Of a stretch of 64,000 nucleotides of DNA, positions 49,196 through 60,726 are shown piece by piece (position 1 is the stretch's first letter; every line of letters starts with the position of its first letter). The position numbers and the translations under genes were made by a program. The stretch spans positions 1,232,817-1,296,816 of the forward strand of contig OY848925.1 of assembly GCA_963693285.1 (NCBI GenBank). Direction: 5' to 3'. The DNA comes from Xestospongia muta (taxonomy: Eukaryota; Porifera; Demospongiae; Haplosclerida; Petrosiidae). Below the pieces are notes generated by a model. It was not told where the DNA came from. It did no database searches and saw nothing but the letters and a program-made list of their open reading frames with translations.

Positions 49196-50345
49196 ATATG
49201 TTTACCAATATTAATGAAATTAAGCCTTAGAATTCTATAAAAGTTCTTACTGTAGAGTTCAGACAAAAGGTCATAAATTGTGGAATTATGTTTACGAAAA
49301 ACAGTTTTAAACTATATAGATTTAGAGGTAATAGATCTGTCCACCAGCTATGTCAGGAATTTTAGTATTTGCTTATATTGTTCACATTAAGCTAATGTTA
49401 ACTGTGTTAAAATTGAAAAAGTATTATATGAGTTGACCCTAGTTAGGTCTTTTTTGACTTTCTCTAGATGTTAGTACTCAATCACTATTAAAAGAACTCG
49501 ACTAAGTTAATGCTATTAAACACTTTGAGTTTTCCAATGTAACCTTTCATTCCATTATGAATGTTGTTGTATTAATAATTATAAAAAGTCAAGTAAAGAT
49601 GGACAAACAGTTTCTGCTCACTTGGTTTGAGTAATAGGATACTCTTATTCTTTTTTGACTTTAATACAATAAGTGTAAAATGCTTCGCAAGAGCTAGATT
49701 TTTATCTGTGAGTCATCCACTTAAGATGTGTTATCGAATTATAAATTGTGTGAGTTGGTTCAAGTTACACACTTATTGTTACTATTATCTTTAAATTCAA
49801 TTTTGTATTACAATACCACACTAAGTTGTGATCATTTCATGCAAAGCTCTTCGTATCTTATCACATCAGCTTCATAGTTGAAATAACATGATTAAGTGAG
49901 GGTTATGAAAATTCTTTGTTATGGTTTCATTAAAATTGTAAGACTCAGGAATGAGGAGCTAACTTCATTTTTAGGTGAGAAATGGACCACCATGGGTTCA
50001 TCTGGGTAATATAAGCAAGTCATCTATTGCAAGTAGACAAAAAGCAAAGTGGGAAAATTAAATCCAATATTTAATTAGTCATCAACAGTCTTCTCAAATA
50101 CTAAACATTGAATGTGTGCACAATTACTTATTTAGTTAACTTGGTTAATAGTTTAGAAAATAAGTATTCATCACTTTAATTCTCCATTAAATAGTAACTA
50201 TCTGTTCTGTATGTGCCTTCTTGAATTGGAGATCAACCTGTTATCCAGTCACAAAGTCTGTTGGCTTTAAACATAGCTGATCACAGCAAAATTAAAATAT
50301 TTAGAGCAAAAACATTGATCATACAAGTAATTAAGTGTATGTACA
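49196..50345. other. Intergenic, nothing recognised
   Basis: No supported exon. A few lines near 49930-49965 (GACTCAGGAATGAGGAGCTA) match 11708-11740 and 15610-15640, so the duplicated block extends into this stretch in a very worn form. Confidence 0.4.
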
Positions 50346-53300
50346 TTAATAAGAAGTGTTTACACTGTAAAATTCAACTTTTATTTTTTCAGCAATTTCT
50401 TTGAATGCTTCAACACTCTCAAGAACAGCAATAAACGTCTCAAACAAGTTGGGCTTGCTATGAATAGAAGACTTTATTGCTCTCATTAGAGACGAACCTC
50501 TCTCAATGTCTGTTTTATTGCTATTATCTTGAACCTCATCAAAACATGTCTCTGATATAAGATAAGTACTATATAATTCAGTAGCTATGGAAGATCTGTT
50601 AGTGGAGACAGATACAAGGCGAGATAGCTCAGCATAGTTAGTACGAAAGATTTTCTTGACTTTGTCATCATATTGCACAGGTGAAAGAAGAGCTATACAT
50701 AAAGATAAATTACTACATACATATAATTATAGTATACCTCCAGGACTATCCACACTAGTATATGTAGGTGACAGAATATCACTACCTACAAATAAAATAT
50801 AAATCTGTTAGTTTATCTGACACTGTAATAAAAACTTCACAAATAAAAGAGAACTTCCTAAGAGATATTGCTCCATATCGGTCACCAGGATAAAAATCTC
50901 CTCCTTCTAACAAATGAAACTGATAAGGCAGAGAACACTGTTCAAAGCTAGCTTTGGCAAATCTCATGTAGGCAGACTGTTCACTTGTTTTCAGAGAGAC
51001 ACAATGTTGTATTTCTAGTGTCAGTGGCTGCTGGATCTCACTAGCAATAGAGACAGCATATATAGCACTGACTAGCTCACTTCCTTTAGGAAATGTGAAC
51101 TGTCCACCAATCAATGCTGTAACTGCTATCTCACAGGTCTCTGTTGAAGATATGGTTCCTTTAGGAACATTAATCCTTAGACCATATCCATGCCAGTTGA
51201 ATGATTGAGGAGAGTCTCCTTGAATTAGGAATAACTTCTTGCCTCCTACTTGTACACCATGAAGTGTATCTGAAAAAATCAATTAATGATGGTTTATTTA
51301 TTTACTATATAATAGTACCATTGACTGGAACAAGATAGTCAAACTGAACTGACACATCATTTTTATCTATTGATAACTCCTTCTCTGTCTGCATAGGTAT
51401 GTTCTCCTCCTCAGATATTTCTAAGTTTTAGAAACAAAAACTATTTGTATTAGTATAAAACATTATAGGAGAACAACTCTTGACTATATCTTCATTAAAT
51501 AGTCACTCTCCAATATACTTAAATACAAATTATACGTACAGACACATTCATCAAACAATAACATGCTTTGTATAGTGGCCTCTATTAACATTATTTAATT
51601 TACGTGGTTCAGTTGTAGTATGATCTGGTTTCTCTGTTTTACCTGTATCACAAATTGTTAATATAATAAACAGCTATAGTGATTATAAAATACTTACAAT
51701 ATTTGGTTCGTATTGTTTCTGACTTTCCAACATGCTGTGGCATGCAGCAAAGTGCATTAGCCAGGTCTACCCATTCTGCACTGATTGGATCTTTCTCAAA
51801 CCATAACTGAAGGACTGCATTACGACGTTGGTCAGGTCGTGTGTGTTCTTCTTCAATATCTATAAGTTCCTCCTCTTTTAATTTAAGGAACCAACCCAGG
51901 GCATACCAATCATCAACACCTTGAGTTGCTATAAAAGCAGTTTTTACAGATAGCTCAGTCTCAGGTTCTATAACATTTGAGGAGAATAGATTGATAATAA
52001 ACTGTATTACAATGATTGGCATTACCTGGTGTTGGTGACCTTATTAATGGTGTAGTGTCAACTTTAGGAAGATGCTTCTGTCGTATTTCTTCAGCTAATG
52101 CCTCTTGTTGTGGAAAACAATCTTCAATCCTTCTTGCAACTAATTCCCAACTAGCAATAGGGTCAGATTTTAGCCAATATCTTATGACATTCCTTCGCTT
52201 GTCTTCATTGGAGTCACCTGTTCCTGCTTCTCGAACACGTTGAGAATTACAAAGAAATGTGTATCCTAGTTGGAACCAGTCCTGTATCAAATCCTCTAGT
52301 TCTTTACATACAGCATCTGCTGTGAGATCTAAAAGAATATTATATTGCATAAAAATGAAGTAACAAGTGCTATTTGAGTATTTTTGTTATAATGTATCAG
52401 AATATGTAAGTCATTGCAAATTGTATATAACCTTTGGACACATATTTGCTATAAAGTTGAGCTCCTTTTTGTCGTAATATTGGTATTCGCATCACAGCCT
52501 TTGCTAACATTTCCCAAGATGCATCAGGATCATTATCTAACCAGTTGGTCACAACACGATGAAGAGCTCTTTCCTCATCTCCTCAAAACAGCTGAGCTGT
52601 TCGTTCAATCACTTCTTTCTCAATGTTAAGGACTAGACCAAGTTGAGGCCATGTAATAATTCCTTGAATTTCTTTCAGAATATCTTCTGGTACCAGTGCT
52701 ACAAAGACAAAATGGTTTACTGCAATAATACAGTTTGAATTTCAATAATAATATGTCATGTCCGTGAGATCAGATTTTATAAAATAGTATAATTATTAAT
52801 TCTCTACCAATGCTAAGTATGTCCTAATACAAACTTATGTCAGTTAAGTCTATTGTCAATTCCATGTACTAACTTAATTTATTGTAAAAACTGATTGGTT
52901 GATTTAACCAATATAATAGCTATACAGATTGCATGATCCAAACTACTTCCAAAATGTTAGAACTAATAATGATTTTTTAAAAGAGATAAGAAATAAAAAC
53001 ATTTTCATTTGGTAAACAATCAATTACATTGGGACAATAGTAATCAAAACTATATTATGTTTACTTTCAGTTAAATCAACCAATCAACTTTTATAGTGAA
53101 TTTATTGTCCATCATAATAATCCCTAGGGTTCAAGCTAAAAGAGTCTACAATTTTCACTAGATTCTAGCATAGATCTCTAGGCATGTGGTTATGGGTGTA
53201 TACCTACTGGGTACTCTCCTGTAGGAAAGTTTGGACTATGTATATACAAAGTAAACAAAGTGGTTATCTTATAGGATACTTTGATTGTAAAAATAATGTA

Positions 53301-53852
53301 GTTCTAGGGTTTGAGGTTTAGAGGTTGGGCTATTGTTAAAAATGATATAAGTTCTAGAACTACCTTACATTACATAGAACACATACCTTCTTCTTTAGTT
53401 TCTACTTGATTTCTCATCTTAGTAGCTATATCCTTATCTCCACAGTTTTCAACAGCTGAGATGAGTTCTTCCCAAGAGGGATCAGTACTATTATCAATCC
53501 ACCATTGTAAACCTTCCTCTAAAGCATGGTGAAAATCTTGATCACTGCTGGCTATTGTCTCTAGTCTTTCCCTCTCCTCTAGTGAGACACGTAGTAGAGT
53601 AACGAGTTCGATCCATTTATCTTTAATAATAAAGCCACTATCAATGAGAAGTTGTAGGACATTGGTGGATGTCAATTCTGTTGAAGTAAATGACGGACAT
53701 AAAATATAGTCATGTTTTAATACAAGTATTGTACCTGTAGGTCCAGGATTGAGCTCAATATCACCAGCTAAAATAAGAAGTGAGGTAATAAACAATATCA
53801 AAGATAATGAGACAAGGTAGCCATCATTCACATCTCCTGATCTTCTGACCAT
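50346..53852 (-). CDS. Signal-2A / multi-DD / ZU5 / CARD-like gene, with a nonsense codon
   Basis: Exons on the minus strand: 53735-53852 (hydrophobic segment plus 2A motif), 53387-53677 (DD 1: DKWIELVTLLRVSLEERERL, SWEELISAVENCG), 52432-52698 (DD 2: TWPQLGLVLNIEKEVIERT, WEMLAKAVM), 52026-52328 (DD 3: WFQLGYTFLCNSQRVREAG, SWELVARRIEDC), 51698-51967 (DD 4: WYALGWFLKLKEEELIDIEE), 51607-51642 (linker), about 51316-51425 (VQFDYL), about 50823-51270 (ZU5, ending LRKFSFICEV), about 50740-50786 and 50346-50690 (CARD-like). Phases agree at the splices checked. DD 2 contains an in-frame TGA (52583-52585), so as read the protein stops there. The UPA-like exons are missing, by a clean deletion after ZU5. 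The start ATG (53850-53852) was chosen because it opens directly into the hydrophobic segment. Confidence 0.7.
52699..53386. other. Long intron of the signal-2A gene
   Basis: The region between DD 1 and DD 2 exons is 688 bases long. No exon or known repeat was recognised. Short matches to 6200-6250 (TTAAATCAACCAATCAACTTTT-like text near 53073) suggest old repeat sequence. Confidence 0.45.
53739..53852 (-). other. N-terminal hydrophobic segment followed by a 2A ribosome-skipping motif
   Basis: The first exon encodes a basic/acidic start (MVRRSGDVNDG), a hydrophobic stretch (YLVSLSLILFITSLLILA) and then GDIELNPGP followed by Thr. D-x-E-x-N-P-G-P is the complete 2A consensus (codons at 53739-53762), at which ribosomes skip the last Gly-Pro bond and continue. 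A hydrophobic leader ending in 2A at the start of a death-fold or NLR-type protein has been described in sea urchin as a dual-targeting device. Skipping would release a 37-residue leader and give a cytosolic protein starting with Pro; failure to skip would send the product into the secretory route. This is inference for this gene. Confidence 0.85.
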
Positions 53853-54069
53853 AGTAATCCCCCATCTGTGTTGATTCTTTGTGTACTATGATACCATAAG
53901 CGTATGCTAGCTCTCCATTGATTGACATCTATCATGTTGCACGAGAGGTATAATAGAAATAATATTCATTGTTCATATTATTATTAAGATTATTTAATAG
54001 TTAATATTAATAATTATTAATCATTACAAACGAGACAATTATAAATAACCTACCCAGAAACTCTTGTAA
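53853..54069. promoter_or_regulatory. 5' flank of the signal-2A gene
   Basis: The 217 bases upstream of the start codon are AT-rich, with repeats of TTATTATTAATAATTA. It is bounded by the mobile element at about 54070. A promoter is expected here but no TATA box or initiator can be assigned. Confidence 0.35.
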
Positions 54070-54118
54070 TTATTAACCTCGCTGTGCGTGGGCGCATACC
54101 GAGGGTACTGTAGTCTGT

Positions 54119-54157
<39 letters not shown>

Positions 54158-54786
54158 CTGCACTGCCTGTTACCGGGGATTGTTTTGAACTGCTATAACT
54201 TGGCAACCGAAGCGTTAGCAGCTACCAACGTTGAGCAATGAATAGAAAAACGTGTGGACTTTACAACAGTAGTATCATGAACATCGTCAAGGAAAACGAA
54301 AGCTTAAAACTCGCAAAAAAATTTTCAGGCTGCAGAGGTCAAGGTGCCGTTTCTCGAAAAGTAAAAAAACTTAATGTGGAGATTTTTTAGTATGTTGTAG
54401 ACAATCTTAGAGGAATAGGAATCAGCAAGACAGAAGCCCGTTGGTCGAAGCAATCGTCATAAAAGTTTTGAAAAATGTTTTCAAGATTGTACATGGACTT
54501 GGAGCGAAGTAACGGATTCAAGAAACGTCTCAAAGCACTGAAAAAACTGCTACTAATAGATAATATATTGATAATATGTATATGTACTATCTACGGGATG
54601 TTTCCAAAGAACGTTTCACACAATAAATTTTGCATATGAAATATTGATAAATATGACCACACCTTCTAGAATGTTAATAAATTTTCTTCCAATGCTACCT
54701 AGCAACATCATAGCTGGGCCTAAGCTGGCAGAGCATTTATAAATAGCTTAGAAACTATAGCCAGGTTCGGCACTTTAGTGCCTTTC
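54070..54786. mobile_element. Truncated relative of the TIR element at 32543-33934
   Basis: It begins TTAACCTCGCTGTGCGTGGG and has a (GT)n tract at about 54120-54154. It continues through the ACGTGTGGACTTTACAACAG and GACTTGGAGCGAAGTAACGG blocks and ends GGTTCGGCACTTTAGTGCCT plus TTC (54786). The outer left inverted repeat found in the other copy is missing, and the internal segment is present once rather than twice. Confidence 0.8.
54118..54154. repeat. (GT)n microsatellite inside the TIR-element relative
   Basis: About 17 GT units follow CTGTAGTCTGTCA. The same position in the element at 32543-33934 has about 9 units (32815-32833), so the tract is an original part of the element that varies in length. 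Confidence 0.9.
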
Positions 54787-56672
54787 ATTGATGATTGTAG
54801 GTTGTCTTGATCTTATACTGTTTCAGTCCTTCCTACTTAGCAAATCAAAGCTGATTCTTCTGGTCAGGCTCTCCTCCATATCTCTTCTTCCTTACAAGAT
54901 TATGATCTGAATTACACCAATGTCAATACAAATATTGGCACATAATTTTAATTCAACAGTACATCTTCAGTGGAAAACTCAAATATTTTAAAATTTCACT
55001 GATCAGTATTGAATGTCCTATTCTAGATTAATACGTCACATGTATAGTATTGTATATAGTATATAATATGTAGCATTATTATTAACATTAAAGTATGTCC
55101 ACAATATTTAGCACTATAAATACACAATGGCAATGCTGAGATTATACTAGCAGAGAAGTAATATAATTTTTGAAAAACAGGCAGCAAATGTCAACAAACT
55201 AATTCCAATGTACTGTGCAGCAAAAACGTTGGCCATACAAATAATCGAGTGAATGTACATAGCTAAGAACTGTTTAATTCATTGTTTAATTTTTCAGCAA
55301 TTTCTTCAAATGCTTCAACCTTCTCAAGGACAGCAATAAACTTCTTAAACAATTTGGGCTTGCTATGAATAGAAAACTTTATTCCTTTCATTAGAGACGA
55401 ACCTCTTTCAACATCTGTTTTATTGCTATTATCTTGAACCTCATCAAAACATGCCTCTGATATAAGATAAGCACTATATAATTCTGTAACTATGGAAGAT
55501 CTGTTAGTGGAGACAGATACAAGGCGAGAGAGCTCAGCATAGTTAGTACGAAAGATTTTCTTGACCTTGTCATCATATTGCACAGGTGACAGAAGAGCTA
55601 TACATAAAGATAAATTATTATATATATATAATCATAGTATACCTCCAGGACTATCCACACTAGTATGTGTAGGTGACAGAATATCACTACCTATATACAA
55701 AAATATAAATTTGTTAGTTTATCTGACACCATTTATTACTTGAAGATAATAGATGGTGTCTTTTTGGGAATGGCATTTCCTCTAGGGATTGGTTAGATTG
55801 AATTGATCGTTTCCCTTCCAAGAAAAGAGAGAGCAATCAATACAAAGTATTAAGTAACAACACATTACTACCTATTTGCTTGGGAGGTCTGGTAATAAAC
55901 AATTTCATATCAGATGGGTCAATACCATTGAGTTGTACAGGATAATGGAGTGGACCCAAATCAGTACTGTTCTCATTGGCATAAATTAGCACTATACATG
56001 AAGGTGGTTTGACATTTTCTTTGTTACCAAAGTCATCTACATATTTCTTCAAAATCTATAAATAGTAACTAGACATAATTCCTTTACAGGTACTTACCCG
56101 ACATGGTGATAACTGAGGTAGTATATACCACCCTGATTTAAAAGTCTCATTGAATATTAGTTCCATAAAACCACCACTGTTAATATCTTTCTTGAAATGA
56201 AAATAAATTCGTTGGCCAGTTTTGGCTTGACGAAGATCTTGTTGAGTTTCTACACACTAACATAATATAGCAACAGTATAGTATATAGTACAATGATATA
56301 TATTCATTATACCTGCTTGAGGAAATCAAGATCTTTGACAACTAACATTTCCATTTCAGAGTTATTACTTCCTTCATCTTCTTTATAGAATCCTTGGGCA
56401 AAATAGGTTTGTGCAGTCCCTAATGAAGACAAAATGTAATGATATACTACTAATAAATGGCAACAAAAGCACCACCCACCACTAGTATCTTCACTTGAAT
56501 CCTGATTAGGCAAAACAGCTGGTTGTATACATTCTATTTCAGTTTCAGTATCAATGTTTGTAACTTCAGTACTACTTTGATCATCAATAGGTGAAGAAGG
56601 CATCTCATTAGAATCACTTTCACTAGTGGTACTACTAGTAGGAAAATTTATGTCAATACAATCTGCAGGATA
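54381..56672. repeat. 2.3-kb duplication, source copy
   Basis: It aligns nearly base for base with 58428-60726 (offset about 4050), covering the right part of the mobile element, the spacer, and the 3' half of the CARD-ZU5 gene. The breakpoints are sharp: the left one lies inside the mobile element (GATTTTTTAGTATG) and the right one inside the acidic tail of the ZU5 exon (ATCTGCAGGATA). Confidence 0.9.
54787..55262. other. Spacer 3' of the CARD-ZU5 gene
   Basis: No exon seen. It is duplicated at 58840-59314. Some AT-rich text around 55060-55110. Confidence 0.5.
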
Positions 56673-57999
56673 AACAAGTACACAAACAAGACAGAACTCC
56701 AAAAGAGATATTGCTCCGTAACGGGTATCAGGAGAGAAAACACCTCTTTCTAACAAATGAAACTGGTAAGGTAAAGGCAGCTGTTTTGAACTAGCCTTGG
56801 CAAATCTCATGTAGGCAGACTGTTCACTTGTTTTCAAAGAGACGCAATGTTGTATTTCTAGTGTCAGTGGCTGCTGGATCTCACTAGCAATAGAGACAGC
56901 ATAAATAGCACTGACTAGCTCACTTCCTTTAGGAAATTCAAACTGTCCACCAATCAATGCTGTAACTGTTATCTCACAGGTCTCTGTTGAAGATACAGTT
57001 CCTTCAGGAACATTAATCTTTAGACCATATCCATCCCAGTTAAACGATTTAGAAGAGTCTCCTTGAATTAGAAATAACTCCTTGTCTTCTACTTGTACAC
57101 CATGAAGAGTATCTGAAAAAATCATATAAGAAAGATACTTAAGTTTTAACTATGAGAGAAAAGCGTCTTCATTTTTCAGCATCTTTGAATTTAAGTTTCC
57201 TCTTAATCAATGACCAAATAAACATGTAACTGCATTTACAGTATTGCTTAAAGTGAAATGCTATTTGTCGGTGTAACAATATTTCTGATTCAAATAATAT
57301 TGTTTTAAATGCTCCTTGAGTTTTTTTTAAAGTAGCTTCACAGGTGACTTTTGATTTTTGGGTCCCAAGTATGAAATCATGTGACTATTTCACATACCAT
57401 GTTCATGACCCTTTAAAAGTGCTTCATAATTTGTTGTAACCAAAAAATGATTAAGCATAAACACATACAAGCACTTCAACATAATAAATAGTACATGGGT
57501 TTAAACAATGCACCAAACCTACTTATTATTTGGTATTTAACTAACTTGATTTATCAGTGCGAGATTCAACATATATTCTTAATTTTCGCAAAGTCTTAAC
57601 ATAACAAGGTTTTTCAGATAGTTTCAAATCACTCAATTCTTTCCCATGAAGTCCTTGGACTAAAGCTTTGAGTGTTTTCCAAAAAGGATCTTTATCATCA
57701 TCTCTATTCAACTCAGCTTCTTCCTTAAGTATCACAAGGAACCCAAGGAATAAATTACCACTGTTTCTTTTTAATATCGGTAAAAGACCTTTTATCACAT
57801 CATAAGTATCAGGCATTCTTTTGAGTAGTCGTTGTACTTCAATGTCTTTTAGTACTCCGTTTTTTTTTAGAGAAGACAGAAAATGTTTTAATTTTTCAGC
57901 TGACTGAAGTGAGTCTGATCCAAAATGACTGTACAAATAGTCGTCCTGTTGCTTTAACAAATCGACGTGATAGCTTTCAATCGGGAATTTGGAGGCCAT
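55263..57999 (-). CDS. Compact CARD - ZU5 - UPA-like - CARD-like protein
   Basis: Exon 1 (57546-57999) encodes MASKFPIESYHVDLLKQQDD and a CARD-like fold (LKDIEVQRLLKRMPDTYDVI, NSGNLFLGFLVIL). A phase-1 splice joins it to ZU5 (56480-57112; LFLIQGDSSKSFNWDGYGL, LIGGQFEFPKGSEL, LLEFCLVC at the end), followed by an acidic tail. Then come UPA-like exons (about 56309-56419, 56100-56255, 55864-56055), two linkers (about 55745-55830, 55630-55690) and a CARD-like exon (55263-55600; LISEACFDEVQDNSNKTDVE). No lesion was seen in any exon, which makes this the most likely complete and active member. It lacks the DD and coiled coil of the related gene at 31682-38876. CARD-ZU5-UPA-CARD resembles the FIIND-CARD end of NLRP1 or CARD8 with an added CARD. 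It is read divergently from a kelch exon at 58111. Confidence 0.75.
57113..57545. other. Intron between CARD and ZU5 exons
   Basis: 433 bases of intron of the CARD-ZU5 gene with no exon recognised. A piece near 57180-57240 (TTTGAATTTAAGTTTCCTCT, CAAATAAACATGTAACTGC) is the reverse complement of text in duplication copies 1 and 2 (10365-10400, 14525-14560). In the related gene at 38444 the same donor leads to a DD exon instead. Confidence 0.5.
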
Positions 58000-58110
58000 G
58001 ATCGAAATGTAAGGGGGGTGGATGAAGTTGCATTCGGTGTGTCAAGTCTCAAATCACACGTCCCGCCCTGCTATTCAATTTCATTGGGCGTGCCGTGAAG
58101 ACAAGGGAAT
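58000..58110. promoter_or_regulatory. Bidirectional promoter, second copy
   Basis: The 111 bases between the CARD gene start (57999) and the kelch exon start (58111) are homologous to 38877-39010. ATTGGGCGTG and CACACGTCCCGCCC are conserved. The plus-strand gene is truncated, so only the minus-strand output is likely to matter here. Confidence 0.6.
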
Positions 58111-58248
58111 ATGGCGAAGAGAGACTTTCGTAGCGAGCGTGCTCAAGACGATGGCGGCAAGAAATTGATAGATAGTAGAAATGGAGGCTGCGGGGTGATG
58201 GTTGGCAGTAAGCTTTATGTGTGGGGAGGACAAACAGAAGATATAAAC
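58111..58248 (+). pseudogene. First exon of a truncated kelch gene
   Basis: It is nearly identical to 39011-39148 (MAKRDFRSERAQDDGG, then LYVWGGQTEDI), with the same GTACGG donor. The following intron is kept up to the acceptor TTTTATAG (58424), but after this the sequence becomes transposon-derived (GGAAGATTTTTTAGTATG) instead of exon 2. The rest of the kelch gene is absent, replaced by the 58428-60726 duplication. Confidence 0.85.
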
Positions 58249-58427
58249 GTACGGCTACACAACAAGATCTGTATGTAACAGTACACTATCTTTTCATGAA
58301 AAATGGGCGGCAATTAACAATGCCAGAGTTATATAAATTATACGTGTAGATATTAGATCTAGATAAAATAATGTCTCTTTAGAAATCTTTTTAATGTGTC
58401 CACATTCCTTTTTTTATTTTATAGGAA

Positions 58428-60726
58428 GATTTTTTAGTATGTTGTAGACAATCTTAGAGGAATAGGAATCAGCAAGACAGAAGCCCGTTGGTCGAAGCAA
58501 TTGTCATAAAAGTTTTGAAAAATGTTTTCAAGATTGTACATGGACTTGGAGCGAAGTAACGGATTCAAGAAACGTCTCAAAGCACTGAAAAAACTGCTAC
58601 TAATAGATAATATATTGATAATATAATATGTATATGTACTATCTACGGGATGTTTCCAAAGAACGTTTCACACAATAAATTTTGCATATGAAATATTGAT
58701 AAATATGACCACACCTTCTAGAATGTTAATAAATTTTCTTCCAATGCTACCTAGCAACATCATAGCTGGGCCTAAGCTGGCAGAGCATTTATAAATAGCT
58801 TAGAAACTATAGCCAGGTTCGGCACTTTAGTGCCTTTCATTGATGATTGTAGGTTGTCTTGATCTTATACTGTTTCAGTCCTTCCTACTTAGCAAATCAA
58901 AGCTGATTCTTCTGGTCAGGCTCTCCTCCATATCTCTTCTTCCTTACAAGATTATGATCTGAATTACACCAATGTCAATACAAATATTGGCACATAATTT
59001 TAATTCAACAGTACATCTTCAGTGGAAAACTCAAATATTTTAAAATTTCACTGATCAGTATTGAATGTCCTATTCTAGATTAATACGTCACATGTATAGT
59101 ATTGTATGTAGTATATAATATGTAGCATTATTATTAACATTAAAGTATGTCCACAATATTTAGCACTATAAATACACAATGGCAATGCTGAAATTATACT
59201 AGCAGAGAAGTAATATAATTTTTGAAAAACAGGCAGCAAATGTCAACAAACTAATTCCAATGTACTGTGCAGCAAAAACGTTGGCCATACAAATAATCAA
59301 GTGAATGTACATAGCTAAGAACTGTTTAATTCATTGTTTAATTTTTCAGCAATTTCTTCAAATGCTTCAACCTTCTCAAGGACAGCAATAAACTTCTTAA
59401 ACAATTTGGGCTTGCTATGAATAGAAAACTTTATTCCTTTCATTAGAGACGAACCTCTTTCAACATCTGTTTTATTGCTATTATCTTGAACCTCATCAAA
59501 ACATGCCTCTGATATAAGATAAGCACTATATAATTCTGTAACTATGGAAGATCTGTTAGTGGAGACAGATACAAGGCGAGAGAGCTCAGCATAGTTAGTA
59601 CGAAAGATTTTCTTGACCTTGTCATCATATTGCACAGGTGACAGAAGAGCTATACATAAAGATAAATTATTATATATATATAATCATAGTATACCTCCAG
59701 GACTATCCACACTAGTATGTGTAGGTGACAGAATATCACTACCTATATACAAAAATATAAATTTGTTAGTTTATCTGACACCATTTATTACTTGAAGATA
59801 ATAGATGGTGTCTTTTTGGGAATGGCATTTCCTCTAGGGATTGGTTAGATTGAATTGATCGTTTCCCTTCCAAGAAAAGAGAGAGCAATCAATACAAAGT
59901 ATTAAGTAACAACACATTACTACCTATTTGCTTGGGAGGTCTGGTAATAAACAATTTCATATCAGATGGGTCAATACCATTGAGTTGTACAGGATAATGG
60001 AGTGGACCCAAATCAGTACTGTTCTCATTGGCATAAATTAGCACTATACATGAAGGTGGTTTGACATTTTCTTTGTTACCAAAGTCATCTACATATTTCT
60101 TCAAAATCTATAAATAGTAACTAGACATAATTCCTTTACAGGTACTTACCCGACATGGTGATAACTGAGGTAGTATATACCACCCTGATTTAAAAGTCTC
60201 ATTGAATATTAGTTCCATAAAACCACCACTGTTAATATCTTTCTTGAAATGAAAATAAATTCGTTGGCCAGTTTTGGCTTGACGAAGATCTTGTTGAGTT
60301 TCTACACACTAACATAATATAGCAACAGTATAGTATATAGTACAATGATATATATTTCATTATACCTGCTTGAGGAAATCAAGATCTTTGACAACTAACA
60401 TTTCCATTTCAGAGTTATTACTTCCTTCATCTTCTTTATAGAATCCTTGGGCAAAATAGGTTTGTGCAGTCCCTAATGAAGAGAAAATGTAATGATATAC
60501 TACTAATAAATGGCAACAAAAGCACCACCCACCACTAGTATCTTCACTTGAATCCTGATTAGTCAAAACAGCTGGTTGTATACATTCTATTTATTGTTTC
60601 AGTATCAATGTTTGTAACTTCAGTACCACTTTGATCATCAATAAGTGAATAAGGCATCTCATTAGAATCACTTTCACTAGTGGTACTACTAGTAGGAAAA
60701 TTTATGTCAATACAATCTGCAGGATA
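58428..60726. repeat. 2.3-kb duplication, derived copy
   Basis: Copy of 54381-56672, inserted between the kelch intron 1 acceptor and the lysozyme 5' flank. It starts with the right half of the TIR element (58428-58840), so three unrelated gene pieces are joined within a few bases. It has only a handful of differences from the source. Confidence 0.9.
59315..60726 (-). pseudogene. 5'-truncated copy of the CARD-ZU5 gene
   Basis: It contains the CARD-like last exon (59315-59652, identical protein to 55263-55583), the linkers and the UPA-like exons, and the acidic tail of the ZU5 exon. The ZU5 core, CARD 1 and promoter are missing. In the acidic tail an altered stretch (TTTATTGTTTCAG against TTTCAGTTTCAG near 60590) breaks the frame. 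Transcription from another promoter could still use the intact last exons. Confidence 0.85.

Noticed and set aside
53735..53852. Viral polyprotein or LINE origin of the 2A motif
   Set aside because: No capsid, polymerase, reverse transcriptase or endonuclease sequence lies nearby; the motif is spliced in phase to DD exons of the local family.
54381..60726. Treating the near-identical 2.3-kb copies as simple assembly duplication
   Set aside because: The derived copy has its own lesion (near 60590), small indels and unique joins on both sides, so a real duplication is favoured. Read-level confirmation is not possible here.
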